Shown: in pieces, positions 32,299 to 40,726 of the stretch
Layout of the letters: every line of letters begins with the position of its first letter
Position numbering within the stretch: the first letter of the stretch is position 1
Assembly (NCBI RefSeq): GCF_017744045.1
Contig: NZ_JAGHRD010000018.1
Origin: Pelagimonas sp017744045
Lineage (GTDB): Bacteria; Pseudomonadota; Alphaproteobacteria; Rhodobacterales; Rhodobacteraceae
Direction: 5' to 3' (one strand)
Length of the DNA stretch: 64,000 nucleotides
Notes under the pieces: model-generated
Seen by the model: only the letters and a program-made list of their open reading frames with translations
What the model was told of the DNA's origin: nothing
Databases searched by the model: none
Program-made: the position numbers and the translations under genes

Positions 32299-33702
32299 TC
32301 AAAGGCGATAGGCCTCTTTTACCAGCCGGTAAGTTAGGTCATGTGCGACCTCAAATGCCTCGCTTTCCCGAAGCCGACCCGTGCCGACCAAGGTTGCGAG
32401 GTATGCGCAGTCCGATCGGCGGGCCACATCGTGGCGCGCGGGGATCGAACAGAAGGCTCGTGTGTCGTCGTTAAAGCCGACGGTGTTATAGAAACCTGCG
32501 GTTTCCGTGGCTTGTTCGCGGAAGCGTTTGATGCCTTCGTAACTGTCAAAGAACCACCAGGGCGGACCAAGACGCAGAGCCGGATAGGCTCCGGCCAGCG
32601 GCGCCAGTTCGCGCGAATAGGACGTTTCGTCGAGCGTAAAGAGAATGATGGTCAGGTTCGGTTCCATCCCGACCGCATCCAGCATCGGTTTCAGCGCGGC
32701 GACATAATCGGTGCGACCCGGAATATCGAACCCTTTGTCACGCCCGAATTGAGCCGCGACTGGGTCGGAATGGTTGCGGCGCGAACCGGGGTGGATTTGC
32801 AGAACCAGCCCGTCATCCAGGCTCATCCGCGCCATTTCCGTTAGCATCTGACCGCGGAATTGTTCGGCCTCTTGGGCCGTGAAATCACCGCTCATCACTT
32901 TGGCAAACAAACCCGCCGCCTCGGGTTTTGGCAGATCGGCTGTCACGGCAGATGGATGACCATGATCCGAGGCCGTTGCCCCCATGGATTTAAAGAAAGC
33001 GCGGCGTTTGCGATGGGCGTTCAGGTAGCCTTCCCAATCATTGGGATCTTCGCCTGTCAGCTCGCAAAACGCCCGGACATTATCCGCGAATCCGGCGGCG
33101 TCGGGATCAACGACTGTGTCAGGCCGATAGGTCGTGATGACATTGCCGCTCCAGCCACTGTCCTTGATCATCTTGTGCCATTTCAGGTCATCAAGAGCCC
33201 CTTCTGTGGTCGCCAGCGCTTCGATGCCAAAGGAATCGAACAAGGCGCGCGGCAGGAATTCGGGCGTCGCCAGTTTGGCGTCGATATGGTCGTAATAGGC
33301 CTGCGCACTGTTTTCTGTCAGCGGCTCATCAAAGCCGAACACCTCTTGGAAGGAATGTTCGAGCCATAGCGAAGAGGGTGTTCCGCGCAGCAGGTAAAAG
33401 TATTTGGCGAAGAGCGACCAGATCTTGTGCGGGTCTTTTTCCGTTTCGCCCCCGTCAACACGCGGCACACCAAGATCGGCCATGGGCACGCCTTGGGATA
33501 CCAGCATCCGGAACACGTAATGATCTGGAATCACAAATAAATCTGCCGGGTTTGGAAAACGTTCGTTCTTGGCAAACCAGCTGGGGTCGCAATGACCGTG
33601 TGGGCTCACAATCGGCAGGTCTGCGATGCTTTCATATAGCGCACGCGCCAGGCTGCGGCTGCTGGGTTCCACCGGAAACAGTCTGTCAGGCTCTAGTAAC
33701 AC
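32299..33702 (-). CDS. uxaC: Uronate isomerase (UxaC)
   Basis: A 467-residue amidohydrolase-superfamily enzyme of standard UxaC length. The metal-site motif PHGHCDPSWFAKNERFPNP is near residue 34. Other family blocks are HSFQEVFGFDEPLTENSAQAYYDHI, GLVLQIHPGSRRNHS and LGPPWWFFDSYEGIKRF. It interconverts galacturonate and tagaturonate, or glucuronate and fructuronate. The start codon appears to be GTG at 33702 with GGGAGAG upstream. It leads the TRAP/kdgF/kduI operon, only 26 bases from the binding-protein gene. The reductases that act next (UxaB/UxuB) are absent from the window. Confidence 0.94.
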   Translation of the reverse strand: MLLEPDRLFPVEPSSRSLARALYESIADLPIVSPHGHCDPSWFAKNERFPNPADLFVIPDHYVFRMLVSQGVPMADLGVPRVDGGETEKDPHKIWSLFAKYFYLLRGTPSSLWLEHSFQEVFGFDEPLTENSAQAYYDHIDAKLATPEFLPRALFDSFGIEALATTEGALDDLKWHKMIKDSGWSGNVITTYRPDTVVDPDAAGFADNVRAFCELTGEDPNDWEGYLNAHRKRRAFFKSMGATASDHGHPSAVTADLPKPEAAGLFAKVMSGDFTAQEAEQFRGQMLTEMARMSLDDGLVLQIHPGSRRNHSDPVAAQFGRDKGFDIPGRTDYVAALKPMLDAVGMEPNLTIILFTLDETSYSRELAPLAGAYPALRLGPPWWFFDSYEGIKRFREQATETAGFYNTVGFNDDTRAFCSIPARHDVARRSDCAYLATLVGTGRLRESEAFEVAHDLTYRLVKEAYRL

Positions 33703-33736
33703 GTATCTCTCCCATGATTCGTGTTGGCTTCGGCAT

Positions 33737-33758
33737 ACTAATATGCTAGATGATTAGT
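33737..33758. promoter_or_regulatory. Inverted repeat between uxaC and the FadR-type regulator
   Basis: ACTAAT (33737-33742) and ATTAGT (33753-33758) are perfect complements 10 bases apart in an AT-rich divergent promoter. It is a candidate operator for the FadR-type regulator encoded next door, controlling both directions. No binding consensus could be checked. Confidence 0.45.
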
Positions 33759-33815
33759 TGTGTCAAAACGAGAAACGCATATAATTACGAAAAACCGCCC
33801 ATCTTCGGAGTCAGA

Positions 33816-34529
33816 ATGCCTTCCTTGTCGATAGCCTCCTTGCGGACCGCCCCGGTGATGACCACCACGGATCAGGTCTTTGAACTGCTTCACAACGCGA
33901 TCATTTCCTTTGATCTCCCGCCGGGAAGCAAAATGTCCGAGGCTGAAGTGTCGGCGCAGATGGGCGTTTCGCGGCAACCGGTGCGGGATGCGTTCTTTCG
34001 CCTGTCCGAGCTGGGCTTTTTGCAGATCCGCCCACAACGGGCGACGCGCGTGTCCAAGATTTCCGAAGAGGCCGTCAATCAGGCGGCCTTTGTCCGGGCT
34101 GCTTTGGAATTGGCCTGTTTAAAGGAAGCGATCGACAAGATGACCGATGCGGGCATCAAGAAGCTGGACAATATTATTTCCGAACAGGCTGAAGCGGTTA
34201 CCGTAAAGGATCGGGTCGCGTTTCACGAGCTTGACGATGCGTTTCACCACGCGCTTTGCAACATCGCCGGGCGGGCGCATGTCTGGACGCTGATCAAAGA
34301 GCACAAAGCCCATATGGACCGCGCGCGCTACCTGTCCCTGCCCTTCAGTCTGGATATCGCCTATAGCGAGCACGTGGGCGTGATGGATGCCATTCGCGCG
34401 CGCGATTACGAAAAATCGCAGCAGTTGATGGGGGATCACCTGAGCAGGATCACCAAGATCCTCGGGAAAATCCGCGATGAACATGCAGAGTTTTTTGAGG
34501 AACCCGGCGAGGATCAAAGCAGGACGTGA
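33816..34529 (+). CDS. GntR-family regulator, FadR/FCD type, for uronate genes
   Basis: About 237 residues. The ATG at 33816 was preferred because CGGAG precedes it and an earlier ATG (33750) lies inside a palindromic promoter element. The winged helix (VFELLHNAIISFDLPPGSKMSEAEVSAQMGVSRQPVRDAFFRLSELGFLQIRP) is followed by an FCD domain with the metal-type histidines in FHELDDAFHHALCN and EHVGVMDAIRARD. It is divergent from uxaC and its operon, the common position for a uronate-responsive repressor of the UxuR/ExuR class. Confidence 0.88.
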   Translation: MPSLSIASLRTAPVMTTTDQVFELLHNAIISFDLPPGSKMSEAEVSAQMGVSRQPVRDAFFRLSELGFLQIRPQRATRVSKISEEAVNQAAFVRAALELACLKEAIDKMTDAGIKKLDNIISEQAEAVTVKDRVAFHELDDAFHHALCNIAGRAHVWTLIKEHKAHMDRARYLSLPFSLDIAYSEHVGVMDAIRARDYEKSQQLMGDHLSRITKILGKIRDEHAEFFEEPGEDQSRT

Positions 34530-34549
34530 TTGCTAAGACAATGGGTGAG

Positions 34550-34573
34550 TGCAGCGCTGGTGAAAGCGCTGCA
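34550..34573. terminator. Hairpin between the regulator and aldehyde dehydrogenase genes
   Basis: TGCAGCGCT (34550-34558) and AGCGCTGCA (34565-34573) form a perfect 9-base stem with a 6-base loop, between convergent genes. There is no T-run. Probably a bidirectional terminator. Confidence 0.6.
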
Positions 34574-34609
34574 ACCCAACCCTAGGTTCATATCAATGAT
34601 ATTCTGACC

Positions 34610-36037
34610 CTAAAGCCCGCCCATATGAAATGCCTTTGTGCTTAGATATTCCTCGATGCCTTCTTGGGCCCCTTCGCGCCCAAGGCCCGAGAATTTCACA
34701 CCGCCAAAGGGGGCCTCGGCATTGCTGACCGCCCCGGTATTCAAACCGACCAAGCCAAACTCCAACGCCTCGCCAAACCGAAAAGCGCGGGCCATGTCCG
34801 TGGTGTAGAAATAGGCGGCCAGGCCAAAGGGCGTGCCATTGGCAATCTCTAGCGCCTCTTCCTCTGTCTCGAACCGAAAGACCGGTGCCACCGGGCCAAA
34901 GGTCTCTTCTGAGGCAAGCTGCATGTCCAAATTGGCATCACGCAGCACGATTGGATCGGCAAATTGCGGGGCCAAATCGCGTTTTTTGGTCACGCGGGTT
35001 GCGCCTTTTGACAAGGCATCGCTGATATGGCTGTTGATCTTGTCCAGGGCGGCGGCATTGATCATCGGCCCGATATCTACACCGGCTTGCCCCTCTCCGA
35101 CGGTCAGAGCATCAACGCGGGCGGTCAGCTTGTCGATAAATTGATCATAGATCCCGGATTGCACCAGAATTCGATTGGCGCAAACGCAGGTCTGGCCGCC
35201 ATTGCGGAATTTCGACACCATCGCGCCCTCGACCGCGGCTTCAAGATCCGCATCATCAAAGACAACAAAGGGTGCGTTGCCGCCCAATTCGAGGCTCAGG
35301 CGTTTGAGTGTGGGGGCCGATTGCTCGGCCAAAAGCGCCCCGACCCGAGTCGAGCCGGTAAAGGACAGTTTGCGCACAATCGGGCTTTGGGTCAGCGCCG
35401 CGCCGATCTCGGTCGGCAGGCCGGTGACAATGTTGATCACCCCCGCTGGTATCCCGGCCCTTTGTGCGAGAACGCCAAGCGCAATCGCGGAAAATGGCGT
35501 CAGGTCCGAGGGCTTGATGACCACGCTACACCCCGCCGCCAAAGCGGGCGCGACCTTGCGGGTGATCATGGCGTTGGGAAAATTCCAGGGCGTGATAATC
35601 GCCGCCACGCCTACCGGCTCTTTCAGAGCCATCAGTTTCTTGCCCGGAACGGGAATAACCTTGCCGTTGATCCGCCGCGCCTCTTCGGCGAACCAGCGCA
35701 CAAAGCTGGCCCCATAGGCGATTTCCCCCTCGGCTTCGGCCAGTGGTTTGCCCTGCTCGGCGCTGAGGATCTGGGCGAGGTCGGCTTTGTGGTCCAGCAT
35801 CAGATCGTGCCAGGCCAGCAAAAGGTCAGCGCGCGTGGCGTGGTCTGTTGTCTTCCAAGCTGACATTGCCTCATGCGCGGCGGTGATCGCCGCCTCGGTT
35901 TCCGCGTGGGTACAATCTGGAACCGCGCCAATGGATCTTTGTGTCGCCGGGTTGATCACCTCTACATCCGGACGCGCGATCCATTCACCGCCGATCAGAG
36001 CCTTGGGGCAGAGCAGACTGGGGTCGGTCAGGTTCAT
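34610..36037 (-). CDS. gabD: NAD(P)-dependent succinate-semialdehyde dehydrogenase (GabD type)
   Basis: A 475-residue aldehyde dehydrogenase; the ATG at 36037 gives the usual GabD length. Catalytic cysteine lies in NGGQTCVCANRILVQ, a block with the second cysteine characteristic of succinate-semialdehyde dehydrogenases. The general-base glutamate is in LSLELGGNAPFVVFDDA, and NAD-binding segments are TPWNFPNAMITRKVAPALAAGC and SFTGSTRVGA. It probably oxidises succinate semialdehyde or a similar aldehyde from amine or amino acid breakdown. It is last of a four-gene minus-strand set with a TtuC-type dehydrogenase, a second aldehyde dehydrogenase and a flavin oxidase. Confidence 0.87.
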   Translation of the reverse strand: MNLTDPSLLCPKALIGGEWIARPDVEVINPATQRSIGAVPDCTHAETEAAITAAHEAMSAWKTTDHATRADLLLAWHDLMLDHKADLAQILSAEQGKPLAEAEGEIAYGASFVRWFAEEARRINGKVIPVPGKKLMALKEPVGVAAIITPWNFPNAMITRKVAPALAAGCSVVIKPSDLTPFSAIALGVLAQRAGIPAGVINIVTGLPTEIGAALTQSPIVRKLSFTGSTRVGALLAEQSAPTLKRLSLELGGNAPFVVFDDADLEAAVEGAMVSKFRNGGQTCVCANRILVQSGIYDQFIDKLTARVDALTVGEGQAGVDIGPMINAAALDKINSHISDALSKGATRVTKKRDLAPQFADPIVLRDANLDMQLASEETFGPVAPVFRFETEEEALEIANGTPFGLAAYFYTTDMARAFRFGEALEFGLVGLNTGAVSNAEAPFGGVKFSGLGREGAQEGIEEYLSTKAFHMGGL

Positions 36038-36038
36038 A

Positions 36039-37085
36039 TTATGCCTCCAGCTCAGCGATGATTGCGGTTGTGATTGCATCAGTGGAATCGCTGCCGGGCT
36101 GCGTGCCAATCCCTTTGGCAGTCGCCCTTTCCATGGCCGCCAAGACCGATTGCGCGGCGGCTTTCTCGCCCAGGTGATCCAGCATCATTGCGCCTGACCA
36201 GATGGCTGCAATCGGATTGGCAATGTTCTGGCCGGCGATGTCGGGGGCTGACCCGTGCACCGGTTCAAACATCGATGGTGCAGATCGGTCCGGGCAGATA
36301 TTGGCGGATGCGGCAAAGCCCAACCCGCCCTGAATGGCGGCCCCAAGGTCCGTCAAGATGTCGCCAAACAAGTTCGAGGCCACGACCACATCCAAATCGC
36401 CCGGTGCCATCACCATCTTGGCCGCCATTGCGTCGATATGCATATGGCTGACAGTCACATCCGGGAATTCCTGCGCCAGTTCCTTGGTGATTTCGTCCCA
36501 GAAAACCATGGAATATTTTTGCGCATTTGATTTGGTGACAGAGGTCAGATGCCCACGCCGGGCGCGTGCCTGTTCAAAGGCAAAGCGCAAAATCCGCTCT
36601 GTGCCGGTGCGGGTGAAGATTGAGGTCTCCACCGCGACCTCGTCTTGCCCCCCCTGATGAACCCGCCCACCTGCGCCGGAATATTCGCCTTCGGTGTTTT
36701 CGCGGATGCACAGAATATCAAAGGCGTCAGAGCGCAGCGGCCCCTGAACACCGGCAAGCAGCCGGTGCGGCCGGATATTGGCATATTGGACAAAGGCTTT
36801 GCGGATCGGCAGCAAAAGCCCATGCAAGGAAACTGAATCTGGCACTGTCTCGGGCCAGCCCACCGCGCCAAGGAAAATGGCGTCGAATTTTCGCAGGGTT
36901 TCAATGCCATCCTCGGGCATCATCGCCCCGTGTTTCAGATACCATTCACAAGACCACGGAAACCGCGTGGATTGCAGGGAAAACGAGTGGATTTCGGCCA
37001 CTGCGTTGAGAACAGTCAGGGCCGCGTCGGTGACGTCGACGCCAATTCCGTCTCCGGGGATCAGGGCGATATCATAGGTGGTCAT
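36039..37085 (-). CDS. Isocitrate/isopropylmalate-family dehydrogenase, tartrate/D-malate type
   Basis: A 348-residue member of the beta-decarboxylating dehydrogenase family. YDIALIPGDGIGVDV is at the N-terminus and CIRENTEGEYSGAGGRVHQGG near residue 135. The metal/NAD blocks are DVVVASNLFGDILTDLGAAIQGGLGFAASANI and MFEPVHGSAPDIAGQNIANP. The ENTEGEYSG loop resembles tartrate dehydrogenase/D-malate dehydrogenase rather than isopropylmalate dehydrogenase. The ATG at 37085 has GGAAAG upstream. The gene ends one base before the GabD-type gene, so they are co-transcribed. The substrate is probably a C4 hydroxy acid but not certain. Confidence 0.85.
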   Translation of the reverse strand: MTTYDIALIPGDGIGVDVTDAALTVLNAVAEIHSFSLQSTRFPWSCEWYLKHGAMMPEDGIETLRKFDAIFLGAVGWPETVPDSVSLHGLLLPIRKAFVQYANIRPHRLLAGVQGPLRSDAFDILCIRENTEGEYSGAGGRVHQGGQDEVAVETSIFTRTGTERILRFAFEQARARRGHLTSVTKSNAQKYSMVFWDEITKELAQEFPDVTVSHMHIDAMAAKMVMAPGDLDVVVASNLFGDILTDLGAAIQGGLGFAASANICPDRSAPSMFEPVHGSAPDIAGQNIANPIAAIWSGAMMLDHLGEKAAAQSVLAAMERATAKGIGTQPGSDSTDAITTAIIAELEA

Positions 37086-37108
37086 GGGGATGCTTTCCAT
37101 ATGTGAGC

Positions 37109-38572
37109 TTAGAGATCGATCAGAACGGATTTGCTGCGCTGGTTGGCCAAAAAGGCCTCGCGCCCCAGATCCTTGCCAATGCCGCTGGATTTCCAGCCGC
37201 CTGTAGGCAGGATGTGATCATAGGAGCGGCCATAGCGATTGACCCAAACGGTGCCGGTTTCCAGGGCACGGGTCACCCGAACCGCGCGAGACAGGTCCTG
37301 GGTATAGACCCCGGCGCAGAGCCCATAGGTCGGGTGATTGGCCAGCGCTATGGCCTCGTCATCGCTGTCAAAGGTCTGAAAGGTTGCGACCGGGCCGAAA
37401 ATCTCTTCTTTAACAGCTGGGTTTTCCTCGGTGACACCACTTAGCAATGTGGGTTGGTAATAGCTGCCGGGCCGCTCAAAGGCTTGGCCACCGGTCAAAC
37501 AATCTGCCCCCGCCGCAATAGATGCCTGAACGATGGAGTCGATGCGCCTCATCTGCCCTGCAGAGATAATCGGGGAAAACCCGGCTGGATCGTCCCATGT
37601 GGCGGCAGGTTTTTGGGCGTCAAAAGCGGTCACGAGCTTGGCCGCCAGCGCATCTGCCAAACTGTGATGAACCAGTACCCGTGTCCCGGCGACACAGGTT
37701 TGCCCGGCATTTGGTAAAATGCCCCGCGCGATACAATCGGCAGCCTTGTCCAGATCGGCATCGGCGAACACGATCTGCGGCGATTTCCCACCTAGTTCCA
37801 GCGTCATGGGCTTGATGCCGGATTGCGCGATATTCTCCATGATCGCGCTGCCAGCGCGGGTTGATCCGGTAAAGCTGACTTTGGCGATGTCAGGATGACC
37901 TGTGATCGCCGCGCCGGTTTCAGGGCCGTTGCCCAAAACGATATTGATCAACCCTTTGGGAAGACCGGCGCGCTCGGCCAATTCGGCCAGGTAAAGCGTG
38001 GAAAAGGGCGTCATTTCCGAGGGTTTCAGCACAACTGCATTGCCTGCCGCCAAAGCAGGGCCCAATTTCCAGCCCGCCATGGAAATGGGGTAGTTCCAAG
38101 GGGTAATCGCCCCCACAACCCCATAGGGTTCGTGCGAGATAAACCCAAGCTGGTCACCCGAGGTCGGCGCAAGCGCCCCGCATTCCTTATCGGCAAACTC
38201 GGCAAAGAACCGGATTTGCGTTGCGGTGATACCAACATCCCCCACACGCGCCTGCCCGACAGGTCTGGACGAACAGATCGCTTCGAGCTGGGCCAATGTA
38301 TTGGCCTCGGCCTCGATCAGATCAGCCCAGGCATGCAAGGCTTTGACTCGCTCGCGCGGTGTGACCGTGGCCCAACCGCTTTCGCGCAAGGCGGTTTTGG
38401 CGGCGTTGACCGCTTGGTTGACAGTCTCTTGATCGCCGCAGGGGATGTCCGTGAGCAAACGCCCATCCGATGGCGTGTGGACTGCCAGCTCCTTGGGCGC
38501 GTCCACATAGCGCCCGCCAATGTAATGTCCGTTTGGCAGGCTGATAGTGCTGGGGTCAAAGGCAAATGTCAT
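37109..38572 (-). CDS. Aldehyde dehydrogenase (PuuC/betaine-aldehyde type)
   Basis: A 487-residue aldehyde dehydrogenase. Catalytic cysteine is in NAGQTCVAGTRVLVHHSL, the glutamate in MTLELGGKSPQIVFADAD, and NAD segments are TPWNYPISMAGWKLGPALAAGN and SFTGSTRAGSAIM. Motifs are those of amino-aldehyde and gamma-glutamyl-gamma-aminobutyraldehyde dehydrogenases. It stands between the TtuC-type dehydrogenase and the DadA-like oxidase genes, and probably oxidises the aldehyde produced by one of the flavin oxidases or the aminotransferase of this region. The specific aldehyde is unknown. Confidence 0.85.
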   Translation of the reverse strand: MTFAFDPSTISLPNGHYIGGRYVDAPKELAVHTPSDGRLLTDIPCGDQETVNQAVNAAKTALRESGWATVTPRERVKALHAWADLIEAEANTLAQLEAICSSRPVGQARVGDVGITATQIRFFAEFADKECGALAPTSGDQLGFISHEPYGVVGAITPWNYPISMAGWKLGPALAAGNAVVLKPSEMTPFSTLYLAELAERAGLPKGLINIVLGNGPETGAAITGHPDIAKVSFTGSTRAGSAIMENIAQSGIKPMTLELGGKSPQIVFADADLDKAADCIARGILPNAGQTCVAGTRVLVHHSLADALAAKLVTAFDAQKPAATWDDPAGFSPIISAGQMRRIDSIVQASIAAGADCLTGGQAFERPGSYYQPTLLSGVTEENPAVKEEIFGPVATFQTFDSDDEAIALANHPTYGLCAGVYTQDLSRAVRVTRALETGTVWVNRYGRSYDHILPTGGWKSSGIGKDLGREAFLANQRSKSVLIDL

Positions 38573-38726
38573 GAGAACCGGGCGTTGTTGAAGTCTAGGG
38601 GCAAATTAGAACCGCGCGCCTCGCTTGAGCCGCTGAATTCCTTTCCCTCGCAGCACAAAATTCTGCGTTTGCGCCGGGCTGAGGACTTTAGGCTTTGGCC
38701 ATCTTTTCAAGGGTCAAAGCACGGCC

Positions 38727-40052
38727 CTAGAAATCGGCAACCTTGCCCCATTGGCTTTCGTTGAAACGGGCCAGTTTGTATTGCGCGGTTTCTGTAATCG
38801 GTTCTCGACCCAGCAGCATATCCGCCATCAAATGGCCAACCCCCGGCCCAATGCCGAACCCGTGCCCTGACAGCCCCGCCGCCAGCGCCAAACCGGGGAG
38901 ACCGATATCTGTGTCGATCACCGGCACTCCATCGGGCGTGCTGTCGATGTAGCCCGCCCAGCTGGCCTGAACCGGAATATCCTTTAGGGCTGGCAGCAAA
39001 GTTTGCGCCCGTTTCAGAGTGCGTTTGATCAGGCGCTGGTCGGGGCGCGGGTCAAGCACGCGGACCTGTTCCATCGGTGTCACCTTGTCCAGCGACCAGC
39101 GCCGCGCCGTGTCAAACCCGGATCGCCATCCCTGAAGCCCGCCGGGTGACAAGGATCGCCAGCGGCGCAAAAAGATCGGCAGAAAATGTTTCGTTGCCTG
39201 CAACATGCGCGGTGTCAGATCCACATGGGCCGAGCCTGAGATCGCAAGCGTGTAGCCTCCGTCGCCCCGGCGGGTCACGGAGACATCTTTGGTGTGCAAA
39301 GCATCGGGCAGCCCTTGGGCACCGGGACCAACAGACAGGATCGAGCTGCGCACAGAGGATTGCGGAAAGAATAGCCCGAGCTGATTCAGAAAGCTGCCCG
39401 CCCAGGCACCGCCGGTCAGCACGACTTGTTTGGTCGAGACTGTGCCTGCCTCGGTCACAACAGCAGAAACGTGACCGCCCGAAGTCTCAAGACCGCGCGC
39501 GGCGCAGTTCTGCATCACGACACCACCATGTTTTATGATACCGCGGGCGATTGTCGGCGCGGCGGCGGCCGGGTTGGCGATGCCGTCTTGTGGCGACCAC
39601 ACGCCGCCCGTCCAGGGTTTGCCGGTGGCCTTGCCAAATTGCGTTGCCTCGGCCCCGCTGAGCATCCGCGTATCCACACCTTCGCCACGGGCAAAACGCC
39701 CCCAATTGGCCCAGGTCTCGATCTCGGCCTCATCATTAGAGAGATAGAGCAACCCGCAGCGTTCAAAGCCAATCGCAGCTCCGCAATCGGCCATCATCTC
39801 TTCCCAAAGGGTCAGACTGCGTGTCGACAAAGGCAGCTCGCGCGCATCCCGGTTTTGCTGACGGCACCATCCCCAATTACGGCTGGATTGTTCGGCACCC
39901 ACGCGGCCTTTTTCCAAAAGAACCACCTTCTGCCCGGCCCGCGCCAGCCAATAGGCGGTGCATGTGCCAACGATACCGGCCCCGATGACCACACAATCGG
40001 CCTCGGAAGGCAGTTGCGTTGCCGTTGAAATGTGCAAAAGTGGGGCAGTCAT
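38727..40052 (-). CDS. FAD-dependent amine/D-amino acid oxidase family protein (DadA-like)
   Basis: A 441-residue DAO-fold flavoenzyme. The ADP-binding motif CVVIGAGIVGTCTAYWLARAGQKVVLLEKGRVGAEQSSRNWGWCR spans about residues 20-64. The C-terminal FAD segment is YIDSTPDGVPVIDTDIGLPGLALAAGLSGHGFGIGPGVGHLMADML. Such enzymes oxidise D-amino acids, N-substituted glycines or opine-like amines. It is divergent from an Lrp-type regulator, which probably controls it. A 154-base gap with no evident signal separates it from the aldehyde dehydrogenase gene. A GTG one codon earlier is possible. Confidence 0.86.
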   Translation of the reverse strand: MTAPLLHISTATQLPSEADCVVIGAGIVGTCTAYWLARAGQKVVLLEKGRVGAEQSSRNWGWCRQQNRDARELPLSTRSLTLWEEMMADCGAAIGFERCGLLYLSNDEAEIETWANWGRFARGEGVDTRMLSGAEATQFGKATGKPWTGGVWSPQDGIANPAAAAPTIARGIIKHGGVVMQNCAARGLETSGGHVSAVVTEAGTVSTKQVVLTGGAWAGSFLNQLGLFFPQSSVRSSILSVGPGAQGLPDALHTKDVSVTRRGDGGYTLAISGSAHVDLTPRMLQATKHFLPIFLRRWRSLSPGGLQGWRSGFDTARRWSLDKVTPMEQVRVLDPRPDQRLIKRTLKRAQTLLPALKDIPVQASWAGYIDSTPDGVPVIDTDIGLPGLALAAGLSGHGFGIGPGVGHLMADMLLGREPITETAQYKLARFNESQWGKVADF

Positions 40053-40225
40053 CACCAGTTCCTTACTGTCTCAAACGGGATTAACCTGAAACGAAAAATG
40101 CAAACTTTCGGATTGGGTCAGATTTCGGCATATTCTGTTAAATGGCCCGACCATTGCGGCATCGCAAAACCAGGTCAGCGATGCTATCGCATCGGGAAGG
40201 TGATGCAATTTGCGGGAAAGACAAA

Positions 40226-40726
40226 ATGACGGCGCAACATAAGCTGGACCGCATTGACGTAAACATCCTGGCCGCCCTGCAACAGAACGGCCGGATCACC
40301 AATGTTGAGCTATCCGAACTGGTCAATCTGTCCCCTTCTCCGTGTTTGATGCGTGTGAAAAAGCTGCAAAAGGCGGGCTATATCTCTGGTTACACGGCGC
40401 TGATCGACGTTGCAAAGCTGGGTGAGACGCTGACGGTTTTCACCGAATTCACCTTGAAAAATCATCGTCAGATCGATTTTGCCCGTTTTCAGGACGCGCT
40501 TGAAAACATTGATAGCTGTGTCGAATGCCATCTGGTTTCCGGCGGCTATGATTACCTGGCGAAATTTGTCACGGGCGGTATCGTTGACTATCAAAACATC
40601 GTCGAAGCGTTGATTGATAAGGAAATCGGCATTGATAAATACTTTAGCTTTGTCGTGATCAAGACGCCCTTCGTCAAAAACCACATCCCGCTGGCGCGGC
40701 TCTTTGGCGACAAGCTGCGCGATTGA
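40226..40726 (+). CDS. Lrp/AsnC-family regulator
   Basis: A 166-residue regulator of normal Lrp length, starting at ATG 40226 with GGGAAAG upstream. The helix-turn-helix is LDRIDVNILAALQQNGRITNVELSELVNLSPSPCLMRVKKLQKAGYI (about residues 6-52). The ligand-binding RAM domain includes VECHLVSGGYDYLAKFV and IDKYFSFVVIKTPFVKN. The C-terminus matches the subgroup near ectoine and amino acid catabolic genes. It is divergent from the flavin oxidase gene and abuts the peptide-type ABC operon tail to tail. An amino acid or amine effector is likely. Confidence 0.92.
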   Translation: MTAQHKLDRIDVNILAALQQNGRITNVELSELVNLSPSPCLMRVKKLQKAGYISGYTALIDVAKLGETLTVFTEFTLKNHRQIDFARFQDALENIDSCVECHLVSGGYDYLAKFVTGGIVDYQNIVEALIDKEIGIDKYFSFVVIKTPFVKNHIPLARLFGDKLRD

